From: Acidobacteriota bacterium
Lineage (GTDB): Bacteria > Acidobacteriota > Terriglobia > Acidiferrales > UBA7541
Length of the DNA stretch: 50,782 bases
Direction: 5' to 3'
NCBI GenBank assembly: GCA_003224525.1
Contig: QHZB01000185.1
Span: 1-50,782 of the forward strand
This document shows positions 26,136 through 35,155 of this stretch, piece by piece. The position numbers were made by a program, and so were the translations under genes. The notes below the pieces were generated by a model. It made no database searches. It was not told the DNA's origin and saw nothing but the letters and a program-made list of their open reading frames with translations. How positions within the stretch are numbered: the stretch's first letter is position 1; every line of letters begins with the position of its first letter.

Positions 26136-26460
26136 CAGTCTGCCGCTAGTCTCAGGAACGCCGCGCCTCGGGCCTTGTGTCAGCCATGTAGGCAAGTTCA
26201 TTTGCTTCGGTCTCAACTACTCGGATCATGCCGCCGAGACCGGGATGGCCGTGCCCGCCAAACCTGTCGACTCTATGAAAGCCACCTCATCCGTCTGCGG
26301 CCCAACGACAAGGTGGTGATTCCCAAGGGCTCTAAGAAAGCCGATTGGGAAGTCGAAATCGGGTGATCGGCAACCCCGCCAAGTACGTAAGCGAGTCCGA
26401 TGCTTTATCGCACGTTGCGGGCTATTGCGTGGTCAATGACGTTTCGGAACGTGGCTTCCA
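26136..26460 (+). pseudogene. Fumarylacetoacetate-hydrolase-family gene, twice frameshifted
   Basis: Three frames must be joined. The first is LGPCVSHVGKFICFGLNYSD with ETGMAVPAKP and MKATSSVCGP. The second is NDKVVIPKGSKKADWEVEIG. The third is VIGNPAKYVSESDALSHVAG and YCVVNDVSERGF. This is the core of a 2-keto-3-deoxy sugar-acid hydrolase of the FAH family, shifted near 26300 and 26362. Similarity stops near 26460, so the C-terminal third is gone. In related bacteria such genes stand beside SMP-30 lactonases and SDR dehydrogenases of sugar-acid pathways, which is exactly what follows here. Confidence 0.75.
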
Positions 26461-26546
26461 TTGCTGCTACGGCCAGAGCTTCCAAGACGATCTCCGGCTC
26501 AATACTGAGGTGTTATTGGGAGGCATCGAAGCGTTTTCTTGGATGC

Positions 26547-27497
26547 TCACCGCGGTTCTCTCGAAGCTTGCGTGACTCGGGAGCGATATTCTTTCTTTCC
26601 GCGTATATTCGTACTCAACTGATACAAAGGCCCTCCGACATATAGTTTTTCCGGTTCATAGCCAAGTGGCGCAAGCGAGAGCACGTTGCTTGCCGCAGCC
26701 GATGTGATAAAAATTTCGTTCAGGTTCGGCCCGCCAAAAGTGAGAGATGAAGTCTGTGCAGCCGGGGTGGTGATTCGCCGTTCGAGCTTACCGTCCGGAT
26801 CATAGCGTGTCAGGCATCCACCAAACCAGTGGGCACACCAGACAAAACCTTGGGCGTCCGCGGTCAAGCCGTCAGGCAATCCCTCCTCGCGGGGCACGCG
26901 CACGAACACACGGCGATTCCTGAGGGCTCCATCCTCGCGATGCCAATCGTAAGCATAGATGCAGCGCGCGACAGTATCCGCAAAATACAAGGTGCTGCAG
27001 TCGGGAGAAAATGCAAGTCCATTCGAGAACTGAACGCCGTCGTCGGCGACGTGAACTGAACCGTCAACGTCTACTCGAAACAGAAAGCTGGGCGGATAAT
27101 CCCCGCTGGGGTCGTAGTGGCACGAACCGGAGTACACTCTGCCTTCGGGGTCGGCGATGCAGTCGTTCATGACGCACTCTTTTCCCTCGGCTTCCGATGC
27201 CAGCAGTACAGGTTTGCCCCCCGGGCTCCACAGCCAGATTCCTTGGCTGTTTGTCACCACGAAGCCGCCGCCTTCTTGTATGCAGAATCCTCCGACTTCG
27301 AAACCCTCATGAATTGGTTCGTGCCGCTGGTTCTTCCACCAATATCGAAAGAATCGTTTTCCCGTTATGTCCGTCCAATACAAAACTTGGTTTCTATCGT
27401 CCCACAACGGCCCTTCACCACAGAGATTCCCGTAGTCCGCAACCAAACGGATACCCGGATTCGAGGGCCCTTTTTCAATGCTCGTTCCAGGTGCCAT
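26547..27497 (-). CDS. SMP-30/gluconolactonase-family lactonase
   Basis: 316 residues from ATG 27497. A six-bladed calcium-dependent lactonase fold: CGEGPLWDDRNQVLYWTDI at the N-terminus with the metal-binding Glu, then NDCIADPEGRVYSGS, FSNGLAFSPDCSTLYFADT and GLPDGLTADAQGFVWCAHWF, each carrying the Asn/Asp ligands. It would hydrolyse a sugar lactone to its acid. The frame is open for 28 more codons upstream without similarity. Divergent from the SDR gene, with which it likely shares regulation. Confidence 0.87.
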   Translation of the reverse strand: MAPGTSIEKGPSNPGIRLVADYGNLCGEGPLWDDRNQVLYWTDITGKRFFRYWWKNQRHEPIHEGFEVGGFCIQEGGGFVVTNSQGIWLWSPGGKPVLLASEAEGKECVMNDCIADPEGRVYSGSCHYDPSGDYPPSFLFRVDVDGSVHVADDGVQFSNGLAFSPDCSTLYFADTVARCIYAYDWHREDGALRNRRVFVRVPREEGLPDGLTADAQGFVWCAHWFGGCLTRYDPDGKLERRITTPAAQTSSLTFGGPNLNEIFITSAAASNVLSLAPLGYEPEKLYVGGPLYQLSTNIRGKKEYRSRVTQASREPR

Positions 27498-27641
27498 GGT
27501 GCAGTGTCCAACGATTAAGTCAATGGCGACAACCAATCTTCGCCCGACGCACTGTATACCGCGAGCCACCAACCATGTCAAACAGTGGATGAACGAAACG
27601 CGCCAATTACAGCACTATCAAATACGTTTATCTGCCATTTC

Positions 27642-27657
27642 ATTCACAAGAGTGAAT
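27642..27657. promoter_or_regulatory. Inverted repeat in the lactonase/SDR divergent gap
   Basis: ATTCAC-AAGA-GTGAAT, a perfect six-base palindrome in the 234-base gap between two divergent genes, with a second palindrome GAACGTTC 11 bases further at 27669-27676. Either could be an operator. No regulator is identified. Confidence 0.35.
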
Positions 27658-27731
27658 TGTTTCTTGTAGAACGTTCATACACCGTGGTAGTTTTTTCCGG
27701 GACGTGGCGACGAATTTCAGGAGACTCAACG

Positions 27732-28502
27732 GTGCGCCTAGAGGGCCGGGTTGCTCTTGTAACCGGAGCAGCAATGGGAATCGGCAACGCCATCGCGCAA
27801 TTATTCGCGCAAGAAGGCGCTCGCGTCGTTGCGGCCGATATTGACGGGCATGCCGGAGCTGCAACGGCCAAGAAGATTCAGGAGGCAGGCGGACACTGTT
27901 TTTTTCGTCATTGTGACGTGAGCGAAGAGAGTGAAGTCAAAGCAGTGGTGGCATCGGGAAGCAAAGAATTTGGCCAGGCCATCGATGTCTTGTTGAATGT
28001 GGTCGGAATCGCTCATGAGTCCCCAGCTCATCTTCTCGATTTGGCCGACTGGGAGCGGATCTTGAAGGTGAATTTGACGAGCATGTTTCTATGCTCGAAG
28101 CATGTGTTACCCGGAATGCTGGCCGCAAGACGCGGAGCAATCGTAAACATTGCTTCCGTGCAGGGGCTGTTTGGGTTTCCCAGCAATCCACACTATGCCG
28201 CCAGCAAAGGCGGCATCATTAGCTTGACGCGGCAGATGGCCCGAGAATACGCCAGTCAAGGAATACGTGTGAACTGCATCGCACCGGGAACAGTGGAGAC
28301 ACCGATGACCGCGCAGGTCATAGCGCGGGCGCCGAACCCCGCCGACCTGCGAGCAGCCTGGGAGAAGATGCACCCGCTGGGAAGAGTCGGACGTCCGATC
28401 GATATCGCCAGGGGGGCGCTGTTTCTGGCGAGCGATGAAAGCTCTTGGGTCACTGGACAGTGTCTTGTGATCGACGGGGGCTTGTCCTCCGCAGTCCTTT
28501 AG
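27732..28502 (+). CDS. Short-chain dehydrogenase/reductase, sugar-acid type
   Basis: 256 residues from GTG 27732, which follows AGGAG at eight bases; the longer frame to 27585 has no similarity. Classical SDR: the nucleotide motif TGAAMGIG, an Asp after VVAADI that favours NAD, NVVG in place of NNAG, and the catalytic Ser and YAASK (PHYAASKGG). IRVNCIAPGTVETPM is typical. Next to a lactonase and a broken FAH hydrolase it may oxidise a 2-keto-3-deoxy sugar acid as in L-fucose or L-rhamnose pathways; that role is inference. Confidence 0.9.
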   Translation: MRLEGRVALVTGAAMGIGNAIAQLFAQEGARVVAADIDGHAGAATAKKIQEAGGHCFFRHCDVSEESEVKAVVASGSKEFGQAIDVLLNVVGIAHESPAHLLDLADWERILKVNLTSMFLCSKHVLPGMLAARRGAIVNIASVQGLFGFPSNPHYAASKGGIISLTRQMAREYASQGIRVNCIAPGTVETPMTAQVIARAPNPADLRAAWEKMHPLGRVGRPIDIARGALFLASDESSWVTGQCLVIDGGLSSAVL

Positions 28503-28738
28503 AGTGCGGCTCACAAACGGTTATTTTGCCGCCATTCTTCAGGTACTCGAGAGCGGATGGTTGCGCCTTCGATTTGCGCGCTTGGCAAATTTCCAGAGTG
28601 GCGTGCCGGAAGCCATCGCGCGGTTCTTGAGAAACGAACATTCTTGTCGCAGAACTCTCGAATCTTTGAAGGAGCTTTCTCGCCGCTCTTTAAAATGATC
28701 AGCGGATTTGGTTTTGGATTCAATGGAGGACTCTCGCG

Positions 28739-29929
28739 ATGCGTTGTGACCGAATAAGGTGGCGCGGTCGAGAAGCCTGCTTAGTCGGAAATGACCTCGT
28801 AGAATTAATACATCTCACAGGCGGCGGGCACATCGTGGACTACCATTTCAGAGAAAAGAATTGCGACGTCAACCCGTTCTGGGTGCCACGTTGGAAGACG
28901 CTGGAGCCGTTTAGGTTCAAACCTGAAAAGCACACAAGGATTTATGGAGAGCCGGAAACGGGAAGAGTCTTGAGCGGTATTGCAGGGCATAGCTTATGTC
29001 TCGACCTGTTTGGAATGCCCTCGCCTGAGGAAAGCAAATTCGGAGAAACAATTCACGGCGAAGCGGGAGTTTCAAAGTGGAAGTTCTCTCTCAAAACACG
29101 CAAGGACCAGGCGACTCTGTTGTTTTCGGTTCGGCTGCCGCGAGCAGCTCTGGCCTTTAGACGTTCTCTGTTCCTCAGAAGGGGAGAATCGGTCATTTAC
29201 GTGCGCGAAACGGTCAAGAATGAACGCAAGCTGGACCAATTCTTTCAATGGCAACAGCACGCCACGCTGGGTGCGCCTTTTCTCTCGAGAGACTGTGTGA
29301 TTGAAGTACCTGGGGCTCGAGGGCGGACCTACCCTTCAGGGTACGAAGGGCGCGAACTGTTGAAGAGTGACACCGAATTCCAATGGCCAAATGCGCCGCG
29401 TTTTGATCGCGGCCGCGTGGATTTGCGCCGGGCACTCACCACCCCCTCACGGGGTTTCGTTGCTGGCGTCCAGATTGCCCCGAACCGCAATCATGCATTT
29501 GCTTGTGCCCTCAATTGGAGGTTGTCGCTCGTAATCGGATACTGCTTCCGGCGTGATGATTTTCCCTGGATCGCTCTGTGGGAGGAGAACGGCTCGCGCC
29601 GCTACTCACCCTGGAGAGGCCGGGAAAAGACGCGAGGGCTCGAGTTTGGTACCAGCCCCCTACCTCTCACTCGTGCTGAGAATTTCTTGCAAGGGCAGAT
29701 GTTTGGCACGCCGACACTAAAGCATATTCCGGCCGGAGGAACGCGAACCGTGAACTATGTCCTTTTCCTTGCGCGCGTGCCTCAGGGATCGCGCTCAATT
29801 GCAAATGTGGCAGTTAAATGGGATTCGCTAGAGCTGGTCAGCCCTTCTGACAGGGTCATTAGCTCACTGTCGGCCGGTGCTATCCGGGAATACCTGCCAC
29901 TCGCCCAGCCAGCACAGGGCTGCTCCTAG
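28739..29929 (+). CDS. Galactose-mutarotase-like protein
   Basis: 396 residues, ATG 28739 after GGAGGA. A largely beta protein with WRGREACLVGNDLVELIHLT at the start, FFQWQQHATLGAPFL in the middle and a C-terminal LKHIPAGGTRTVNYVLFLAR. This layout resembles the aldose-1-epimerase-like superfamily. The catalytic residues are not confidently placed; a His in QQHATLG is a candidate. No signal peptide, so it is cytoplasmic. It could interconvert sugar anomers for the neighbouring dehydrogenase and lactonase. Confidence 0.55.
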   Translation: MRCDRIRWRGREACLVGNDLVELIHLTGGGHIVDYHFREKNCDVNPFWVPRWKTLEPFRFKPEKHTRIYGEPETGRVLSGIAGHSLCLDLFGMPSPEESKFGETIHGEAGVSKWKFSLKTRKDQATLLFSVRLPRAALAFRRSLFLRRGESVIYVRETVKNERKLDQFFQWQQHATLGAPFLSRDCVIEVPGARGRTYPSGYEGRELLKSDTEFQWPNAPRFDRGRVDLRRALTTPSRGFVAGVQIAPNRNHAFACALNWRLSLVIGYCFRRDDFPWIALWEENGSRRYSPWRGREKTRGLEFGTSPLPLTRAENFLQGQMFGTPTLKHIPAGGTRTVNYVLFLARVPQGSRSIANVAVKWDSLELVSPSDRVISSLSAGAIREYLPLAQPAQGCS

Positions 29930-29931
29930 AC

Positions 29932-30747
29932 TCACGGTAGGAATTGTTGCCACAGACTGCGAAGGCTTGCTGGATCGGATACCCACTGAACGGAGTCGGG
30001 ATGACGACGAAACTGTTCATAAATGGGCGCTGTGGCGGAAAGACCGAGTTCCGGGTAATTTCTTGTTTTCCTGCATTCCAGTTTGGAAACGAAATAGGTT
30101 GGGTTTGGTTCCCAGCTAATCTCTCCATCGTCAGACAGCAGCGGGTACCAGGCGAGGCCGTGATGCGCACGCACTTGGGTGTAATCAAAGGCGTATTGCC
30201 GATCGCACCAGGCGCCGAAGATCAACGGCGAATTCATATCTGCATTTGCAACGTAGTGCGCCCAACCGGGTGGCATTACCACCTGTTCGCCTGGGCTGGC
30301 CTCGACGGCAATGCAACGGCCGGGGGCATCGCCGGATTTTTCCTGGCCATAGATGATTCCACGCCCTTCCCAGATCTCGAACAATTCGGGCGTTGACCAT
30401 CCGCAATGGGGAGCGACTGCGTGGACGTGACCTTGACTCCGAACAGGACCGTCACCCAGCCTCCCGCTGGCGTAAATGACAACCCCGAAGAGCAACATGC
30501 GTCTCCTCAGCTCTTGCAGGTCTTCTAAGCGGCCGACATCCATGGCGATGGCATAAACCGGGTCTGGTCCAGTGCAATTCGGATCCCGCAAGCTGCCACG
30601 GATAGCATCAAGCGAACGGTATTCCGGTTTTGGCCCAAACACTCCAACGCCATAATCAAATTCCAGAGTTTCTTTCAGAAATCGTATGTCGAGGCCGGGA
30701 TCGAACTCCCGCCCAGGTGCCGAGGATTTGGACAAGTACGAGTTCAC
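29932..30747 (-). CDS. Cupin phosphoglucose-isomerase-like protein, copy B
   Basis: 271 residues from GTG 30747, which overlaps the stop of the upstream copy by GTGA; the longer open frame to 30954 is inside that gene and unlikely. The cupin metal site reads SQGHVHAVAPHCGWSTPELFEIW, followed by EGRGIIYGQ and VVMPPGWAHYVANAD, the pattern of archaeal-type (cupin) glucose-6-phosphate isomerases. It is longer than the usual 190 residues, with an extra C-terminal part. Coupled translation with copy A suggests the two products act together. Convergent with the mutarotase-like gene, only two bases apart. Confidence 0.72.
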   Translation of the reverse strand: MNSYLSKSSAPGREFDPGLDIRFLKETLEFDYGVGVFGPKPEYRSLDAIRGSLRDPNCTGPDPVYAIAMDVGRLEDLQELRRRMLLFGVVIYASGRLGDGPVRSQGHVHAVAPHCGWSTPELFEIWEGRGIIYGQEKSGDAPGRCIAVEASPGEQVVMPPGWAHYVANADMNSPLIFGAWCDRQYAFDYTQVRAHHGLAWYPLLSDDGEISWEPNPTYFVSKLECRKTRNYPELGLSATAPIYEQFRRHPDSVQWVSDPASLRSLWQQFLP

Positions 30748-31295
30748 ACGGCACTCCGCACTAGAGTAGCTTTCCCATCGACACAGACAACGCGGGCGCC
30801 AAAGCCGTGCTTGCGAATTGATTCGTAGTCGTGCCCCGCATCGCTTGGCCAGCAGGCCACAAACCGAAGAGCATTGCTGCCAGTGTTGGCGACGCGATGG
30901 GCCACATGGGGAGGCACGAGATGTACGCTTCCGGGCGACATCGGCTCCATCCATGTTGTTCGAGTCTCATTCATCAAGATCAGCGCCCCCTCGCCTTCGA
31001 CCGTCGCGTAGCATTCGGTGCGGTCCCGTTTGAGGTGAAAATGTCCGTGAGTCATAAAGTACTCAGAATCGACTCGACCGGGCTCGACGACTGTGGTCCC
31101 CCAAAACAGCCCACCCTCCGTGCCCTCCGGCACAGGGCACCACGCTTGAACCCGGTAGACGGCTGTCCGTGGGTCCAAGGCTTTCAACGCAGCAGCGTTC
31201 TCGAATATTCCTTCCAACTGACCGAGCTTCTTCACACTTTCATGGACTTCTTTGCTGGGTTGCAAGAGACCGCTAGTCCAATCGATTCGGACCAT
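30744..31295 (-). CDS. Cupin-type glucose-6-phosphate isomerase, copy A
   Basis: 183 residues, close to the archaeal PGI length of about 190. The metal-binding motif YFMTHGHFHLKRDRTECYAT with EGEGALIL is diagnostic of the cupin phosphoglucose isomerase family, and VHLVPPHVAHRVANTG gives the last histidine. ATG 31295 has GGAG seven bases upstream. It would interconvert glucose-6-phosphate and fructose-6-phosphate, or a related phosphosugar pair. Copy B overlaps its end by four bases. Confidence 0.85.
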   Translation of the reverse strand: MVRIDWTSGLLQPSKEVHESVKKLGQLEGIFENAAALKALDPRTAVYRVQAWCPVPEGTEGGLFWGTTVVEPGRVDSEYFMTHGHFHLKRDRTECYATVEGEGALILMNETRTTWMEPMSPGSVHLVPPHVAHRVANTGSNALRFVACWPSDAGHDYESIRKHGFGARVVCVDGKATLVRSAV

Positions 31296-31384
31296 AGACT
31301 ATCTCCAAGATCTGACCGCTTGTCTCGAACTCGGCATATCTTTTCGCTGCATAACAAAACAGATTGGGAATAAGACGCGCTGCC

Positions 31385-31432
31385 GGAGGATGGAGAGGTG
31401 GGATTCGAAGTTCCCACCTCATAGGATCCTCC
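31385..31432. repeat. Long hairpin between receptor and isomerase genes
   Basis: A 48-base structure: outer arms GGAGGAT / ATCCTCC and inner arms GAGGTGGGA / TCCCACCTC around an eight-base loop containing TTCGAA. It lies in the 246-base gap between the stop of the TonB receptor and the start of the first isomerase, both on the minus strand. There is no T-run on either side, so it is not a classical terminator. It could stop, process or protect the mRNA. Confidence 0.5.
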
Positions 31433-31541
31433 GCCGCGGTAAATCCGCGTTCTCGAAAGCAAGACTACGATGAGAAGCCGACCTTTCCCTTTCGAGATCA
31501 AATCGAGTCTCCGTGCTTGCCAGAGGGGGCGGTTCTCCGTC

Positions 31542-34500
31542 TCAGAACATAAGCTTCAGCGCGAATTGGGTCTGGCGCGCGGTGCCCGTGCCGATCTGAC
31601 TTCCGTTCACGTCGGCGATTGTCTGGCCAACCCTGCCGAAATTGGCGTTGAGTGCAGGGATTGGGGATTGCTGTCCCGTAGCGGGGTCGGTCACGATGTT
31701 ATAGCAACCCGCCCCAAACCTAGCTGTTGTTGGCTGAACCGTCGTGCAAATACCGGCGTCCGGGGGGCCGAAATTCGGATGGTTCAAGATATTGAAGAGG
31801 TCTGCGCGGAATTGCAGCTTTAGCCTTTCCGTAACCCGAAAATCCTTCATCACGGACCAGTCCCATTGAAAGAATGCCGGGCCGCGAACGGCATTGCGCC
31901 CGACGTTTCCAATCACGTTACCCCATGTGCCGTCGTAATTCGATTCAAGCTGGAAGGCACCGATGCCGGCGCCGACGCCGTTGTTGACGTGTTGCGCATT
32001 GTTGAAGCTTGCGTCCGGCCAATGAACGCTGGAAAGGTACAGCGGCTGCCCCGATATGTAGTCCGGCCGCATGGGGATGCCAAAGAAACCGCTTATGAGT
32101 TGGACGTTCGCGGGCAGACCCGAGCGAGTCTGCAGGATCGTGGACGTCTGCCATCCACCGAGAGCTGCGCGAGCAAACGAATTGGAGTTTTTCAGTTCCG
32201 GCAAGCTATAAACAGCGCTGGCAGTCAGATTGTGACGCACATCCCAATCTCCGCTGCCGCGATCGAGGCCGGGATTCAACGGATCCGACCAGCCGCCGAA
32301 GACGTTGACCAAATCGTCGATTTCGTGCGACCAAGTATAGTTTGCTTCGAGACTGAGCCGTCCCACATTGCGGCGGAGCTGCACTTGCAGCGCGTTGTAA
32401 TTCGAGGAAAGCGTGTCGGAATCGAGGTTCTCGTTGGCAAAGCCCGAAAAAGGCCGGGCTTGGGTGACGATGTTGGCGGGATTGGCATTTGGAGCAGCAA
32501 AACTAACGCCCGCTTGCATATGCTGTGTTTTGTTCCCTGTGTAATTTACGGTGAGAACCGTGTTCCTCGCCACTTCCTGCTGTATGCCGAACAGCCAATT
32601 TGTGGAGTAAGGGTCCTTGGGGTTTTGAGGAAAGGCGTTTACGTTTTGGGTCCCCGGAGGCAATGGTGGATTGGGCGAGGGGTAGGCAATAGAAAAGGGT
32701 GGGTTCGCAAAGATGGCTTGAAAGACATTTACGTTGTAACTCGAAAGCGCCGGTATGTTGGTGACCAGTCCGAAACCGAACTGCATCGGCATGAAGAATA
32801 TTCCGCCATAGCCGTGGACCACAGTTTTTCCCTTGCCAAATGGATCCCAGGAAAAACCGATGCGGGGCGCAAAATCAGTTTTCGGCACGTTGTAAGTTTG
32901 GCCGGCGGGAAGAAACGACTGGGAGGCAACATCAAAATTCTGGAAGCGGCCGTGGCCCTCCGTCCAGGCGGTGTTGTACTCATACCGAAGCGCGATGTTA
33001 AAGGTGAGTCTGCGCGTAACCTTCCAGTCGTCCTGCGCGTAAAAATCCCAGTTGGAATTTCGGATGCCCACAAAGCCGGGGAATCCAAGTTTCGCCAAGA
33101 CAAAGGGATTATCGTTTTCAAGGTCAGAAAAACTGCCGAAATAGTAGGTTTGCTGCGGACGCAGCCATTCATTTAGCCTGTTAATGCGGATTTGCGTGCC
33201 GAATTTAATCGTATGGTTCCCCATCGTTTTGCTCACGCTGTCAAACACCTCAAAGACCGCGAAGGGAGTGATCTGGTTGAAGGTATTCGGTCCCGGCAGA
33301 GAGCCGAGATTGGTAAAGAAACCGGAGAACCCCACAAGGGGTTTGGGTGTGTTTGAATTTGTGTCGGAATAGAAACGATTAAGGCCCACGCTGAACTCGT
33401 TAAAAAGCGTCGGACTGAAGGTGTGGGTTTCGTCGAGTTTCCCAAATTGCGTTCGCAGCGCCTGGGGCGAAACCTGGCCCTGGTTTAGTCCAAGGGTGTC
33501 ATTGGTTAATGAGTCGTTGAGGTTGTACCGACCCATCAAGCGGTCGTTGTCTGAGATTTGATAATCGACGCGAATAGACCCGGTATCCTCTCGCAGAGTT
33601 ACCGGAAGAGCAGCGGGATCGAAAACCAGGTTGGCGCCATGGCCGCCTCCGGCATCCGTGCTTGGGACGGCACAGGAGGCCGGCGCAGGAATGGCAGTGC
33701 AGCCGGCGGGCAGCGGCGCCATCTGGGCCAAAACGGGCTGCATGTCGGCATTGAATTGCGATCGAGCATACGCGCTCAGAGTCTCATTGAGCGCGTTGAT
33801 GTTGGTGATGCGCTGGCGAACGCCTTCATAATTCACGAAAAAGAAAACCTTATTCCTGGCGATCGGGCCGGCGAAACTGCCGCCGAACTGGTTGAGCCTC
33901 AAGGGCTGTTTAGGCAGGCCGGTCGTCGCATTCTCGAAGAAATCCTTGGCGTCCAGAGCGTCGTTGCGAAGAAATTCAAATAGCGCGCCATGATAATCAT
34001 TGGTCCCGGACTTGGTGATGATGTTCATCTGCGGGCCCAGCGAGAAACCGTTTTCGCCGTTGTAGCCGCTGTTGGTAAAGTCAATTTCCTGGATGCTATC
34101 CACGCTCGCCCGCGTAACCCGGGCTTGTTCTTGCCCTTCCGTTTCCAAAAAGCCGTTGATGTCGCCGCGCGAGGCATTTTGGCCGTCCACCTTGATATTC
34201 AGTCCGGTGAAAATGTTCTCCAGGCCGTTGACGCTGCCTTGGAAAAATCCGGTCGAGCTTATCGAACCAGGCGCTATCTCGAGAAAGGAACTCACGTCCC
34301 TGCCATTGATTGGCAAGTTCGCGATCTGATTCGAGTCCAGAGTCGTGCCCATCGCCGTCGAAGCGGTATCCACAGTCGTGGACGTACCGGTGACTTCAAC
34401 CTGCTCTGAGGCGGCACCCACGGTCAGACCCAGGTTCACCTGCACCGTCCCGCCCACGTTGAGCACAATCGGTTTGCTGGTGGCTGTTCCGAATCCGCTC

Positions 34501-34793
34501 GCGGTGGCGGAAACAACGTAGCTTCCGAAAGGCAGAGCGGAGGCGACAAAACTTCCACCGCTATCTGTCTGCAAGGTTCGCTGGATCCCTGTCCCAACAT
34601 TGGTGATGGTGACAGTGGCATGGGGAACTACGGCGCCCGAAGGATCGGTCACCAAACCGCCAAGCGTGCCGGTGTCGAACACTTGTGCGGAGACCGGCAG
34701 CGAAAATTGGAAAAAGAATGACAGCAGAAACAAGATGGGGCACAACGCCTTGACTTCCTGCCTTAACCTCTGGAGATGCGCTTTTCGTCTCAT
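31542..34793 (-). CDS. Oar-type TonB-dependent outer-membrane receptor
   Basis: 1083 residues with GAGAGGAG upstream of ATG 34793. The signal peptide is LCPILFLLSFFFQFSLPVSAQ. Residues about 36-125 are a carboxypeptidase-regulatory-like Ig domain (GTLGGLVTDPSGAVVPHATV through LPFGSYVVSA), followed by a plug (NLPINGRDVSSFLEIAPG) and a 22-strand-type barrel ending QTQFALKLMF with C-terminal Phe. Such receptors are highly expanded in Acidobacteriota and are thought to import oligosaccharides or peptides. The surrounding sugar genes suggest a carbohydrate ligand, which is inference. Confidence 0.92.
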   Translation of the reverse strand: MRRKAHLQRLRQEVKALCPILFLLSFFFQFSLPVSAQVFDTGTLGGLVTDPSGAVVPHATVTITNVGTGIQRTLQTDSGGSFVASALPFGSYVVSATASGFGTATSKPIVLNVGGTVQVNLGLTVGAASEQVEVTGTSTTVDTASTAMGTTLDSNQIANLPINGRDVSSFLEIAPGSISSTGFFQGSVNGLENIFTGLNIKVDGQNASRGDINGFLETEGQEQARVTRASVDSIQEIDFTNSGYNGENGFSLGPQMNIITKSGTNDYHGALFEFLRNDALDAKDFFENATTGLPKQPLRLNQFGGSFAGPIARNKVFFFVNYEGVRQRITNINALNETLSAYARSQFNADMQPVLAQMAPLPAGCTAIPAPASCAVPSTDAGGGHGANLVFDPAALPVTLREDTGSIRVDYQISDNDRLMGRYNLNDSLTNDTLGLNQGQVSPQALRTQFGKLDETHTFSPTLFNEFSVGLNRFYSDTNSNTPKPLVGFSGFFTNLGSLPGPNTFNQITPFAVFEVFDSVSKTMGNHTIKFGTQIRINRLNEWLRPQQTYYFGSFSDLENDNPFVLAKLGFPGFVGIRNSNWDFYAQDDWKVTRRLTFNIALRYEYNTAWTEGHGRFQNFDVASQSFLPAGQTYNVPKTDFAPRIGFSWDPFGKGKTVVHGYGGIFFMPMQFGFGLVTNIPALSSYNVNVFQAIFANPPFSIAYPSPNPPLPPGTQNVNAFPQNPKDPYSTNWLFGIQQEVARNTVLTVNYTGNKTQHMQAGVSFAAPNANPANIVTQARPFSGFANENLDSDTLSSNYNALQVQLRRNVGRLSLEANYTWSHEIDDLVNVFGGWSDPLNPGLDRGSGDWDVRHNLTASAVYSLPELKNSNSFARAALGGWQTSTILQTRSGLPANVQLISGFFGIPMRPDYISGQPLYLSSVHWPDASFNNAQHVNNGVGAGIGAFQLESNYDGTWGNVIGNVGRNAVRGPAFFQWDWSVMKDFRVTERLKLQFRADLFNILNHPNFGPPDAGICTTVQPTTARFGAGCYNIVTDPATGQQSPIPALNANFGRVGQTIADVNGSQIGTGTARQTQFALKLMF

Positions 34794-34981
34794 ATGGAAC
34801 TCCTCTCGGTTCAGTGCTCAAACGATCTTGATTTCTTATGAGAGGGAATTGCACAAGCTAGTCATCGGCTCGACTTCTGAAATGTGCAACCCCTTTCCTT
34901 TGCGTTATCCCCTGAAATTCTTCTAGCAAGCACCAGAAAACCCGATAGCACCTGAGATGGCGAGGATGTTAACGCTACAGT

Positions 34982-34995
34982 TTGACCCCAGTCAA
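34982..34995. promoter_or_regulatory. Inverted repeat upstream of the receptor gene
   Basis: TTGAC-CCCA-GTCAA, a perfect five-base inverted repeat about 190 bases upstream of the receptor start, in the 362-base gap 34794-35155. On the minus strand its left arm doubles as TTGACT, a good -35, but no matching -10 follows at 17 bases. The rest of the gap holds no gene; it is A/T-richer than the neighbours. Confidence 0.3.
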
Positions 34996-35155
34996 TCTTT
35001 TTCTGTGTCTTTTACCGGCGAAACGCTCTTATCTTGTTGCGTTATAGATCAAAACACACAAACTTGCGTACTTGGGAGTCTAAGCCCTTAGATGGCAACA
35101 ATTTACAGAATCGGAAGCTCATCAGAACAGGAGAAGTGGCGGACCGTTCTAGAAC

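Noticed and set aside
31385-31440. Hairpin with TTCGAA loop and GGAGAGGTGG start recalls a collapsed tRNA-Ser.
   Set aside because: There are no D-arm or anticodon arm sequences and the T-loop spacing is wrong; treated as a plain hairpin.
31866-33176. Plus-strand open frame of 436 codons.
   Set aside because: It lies antisense to the TonB receptor barrel and has no recognisable motif.
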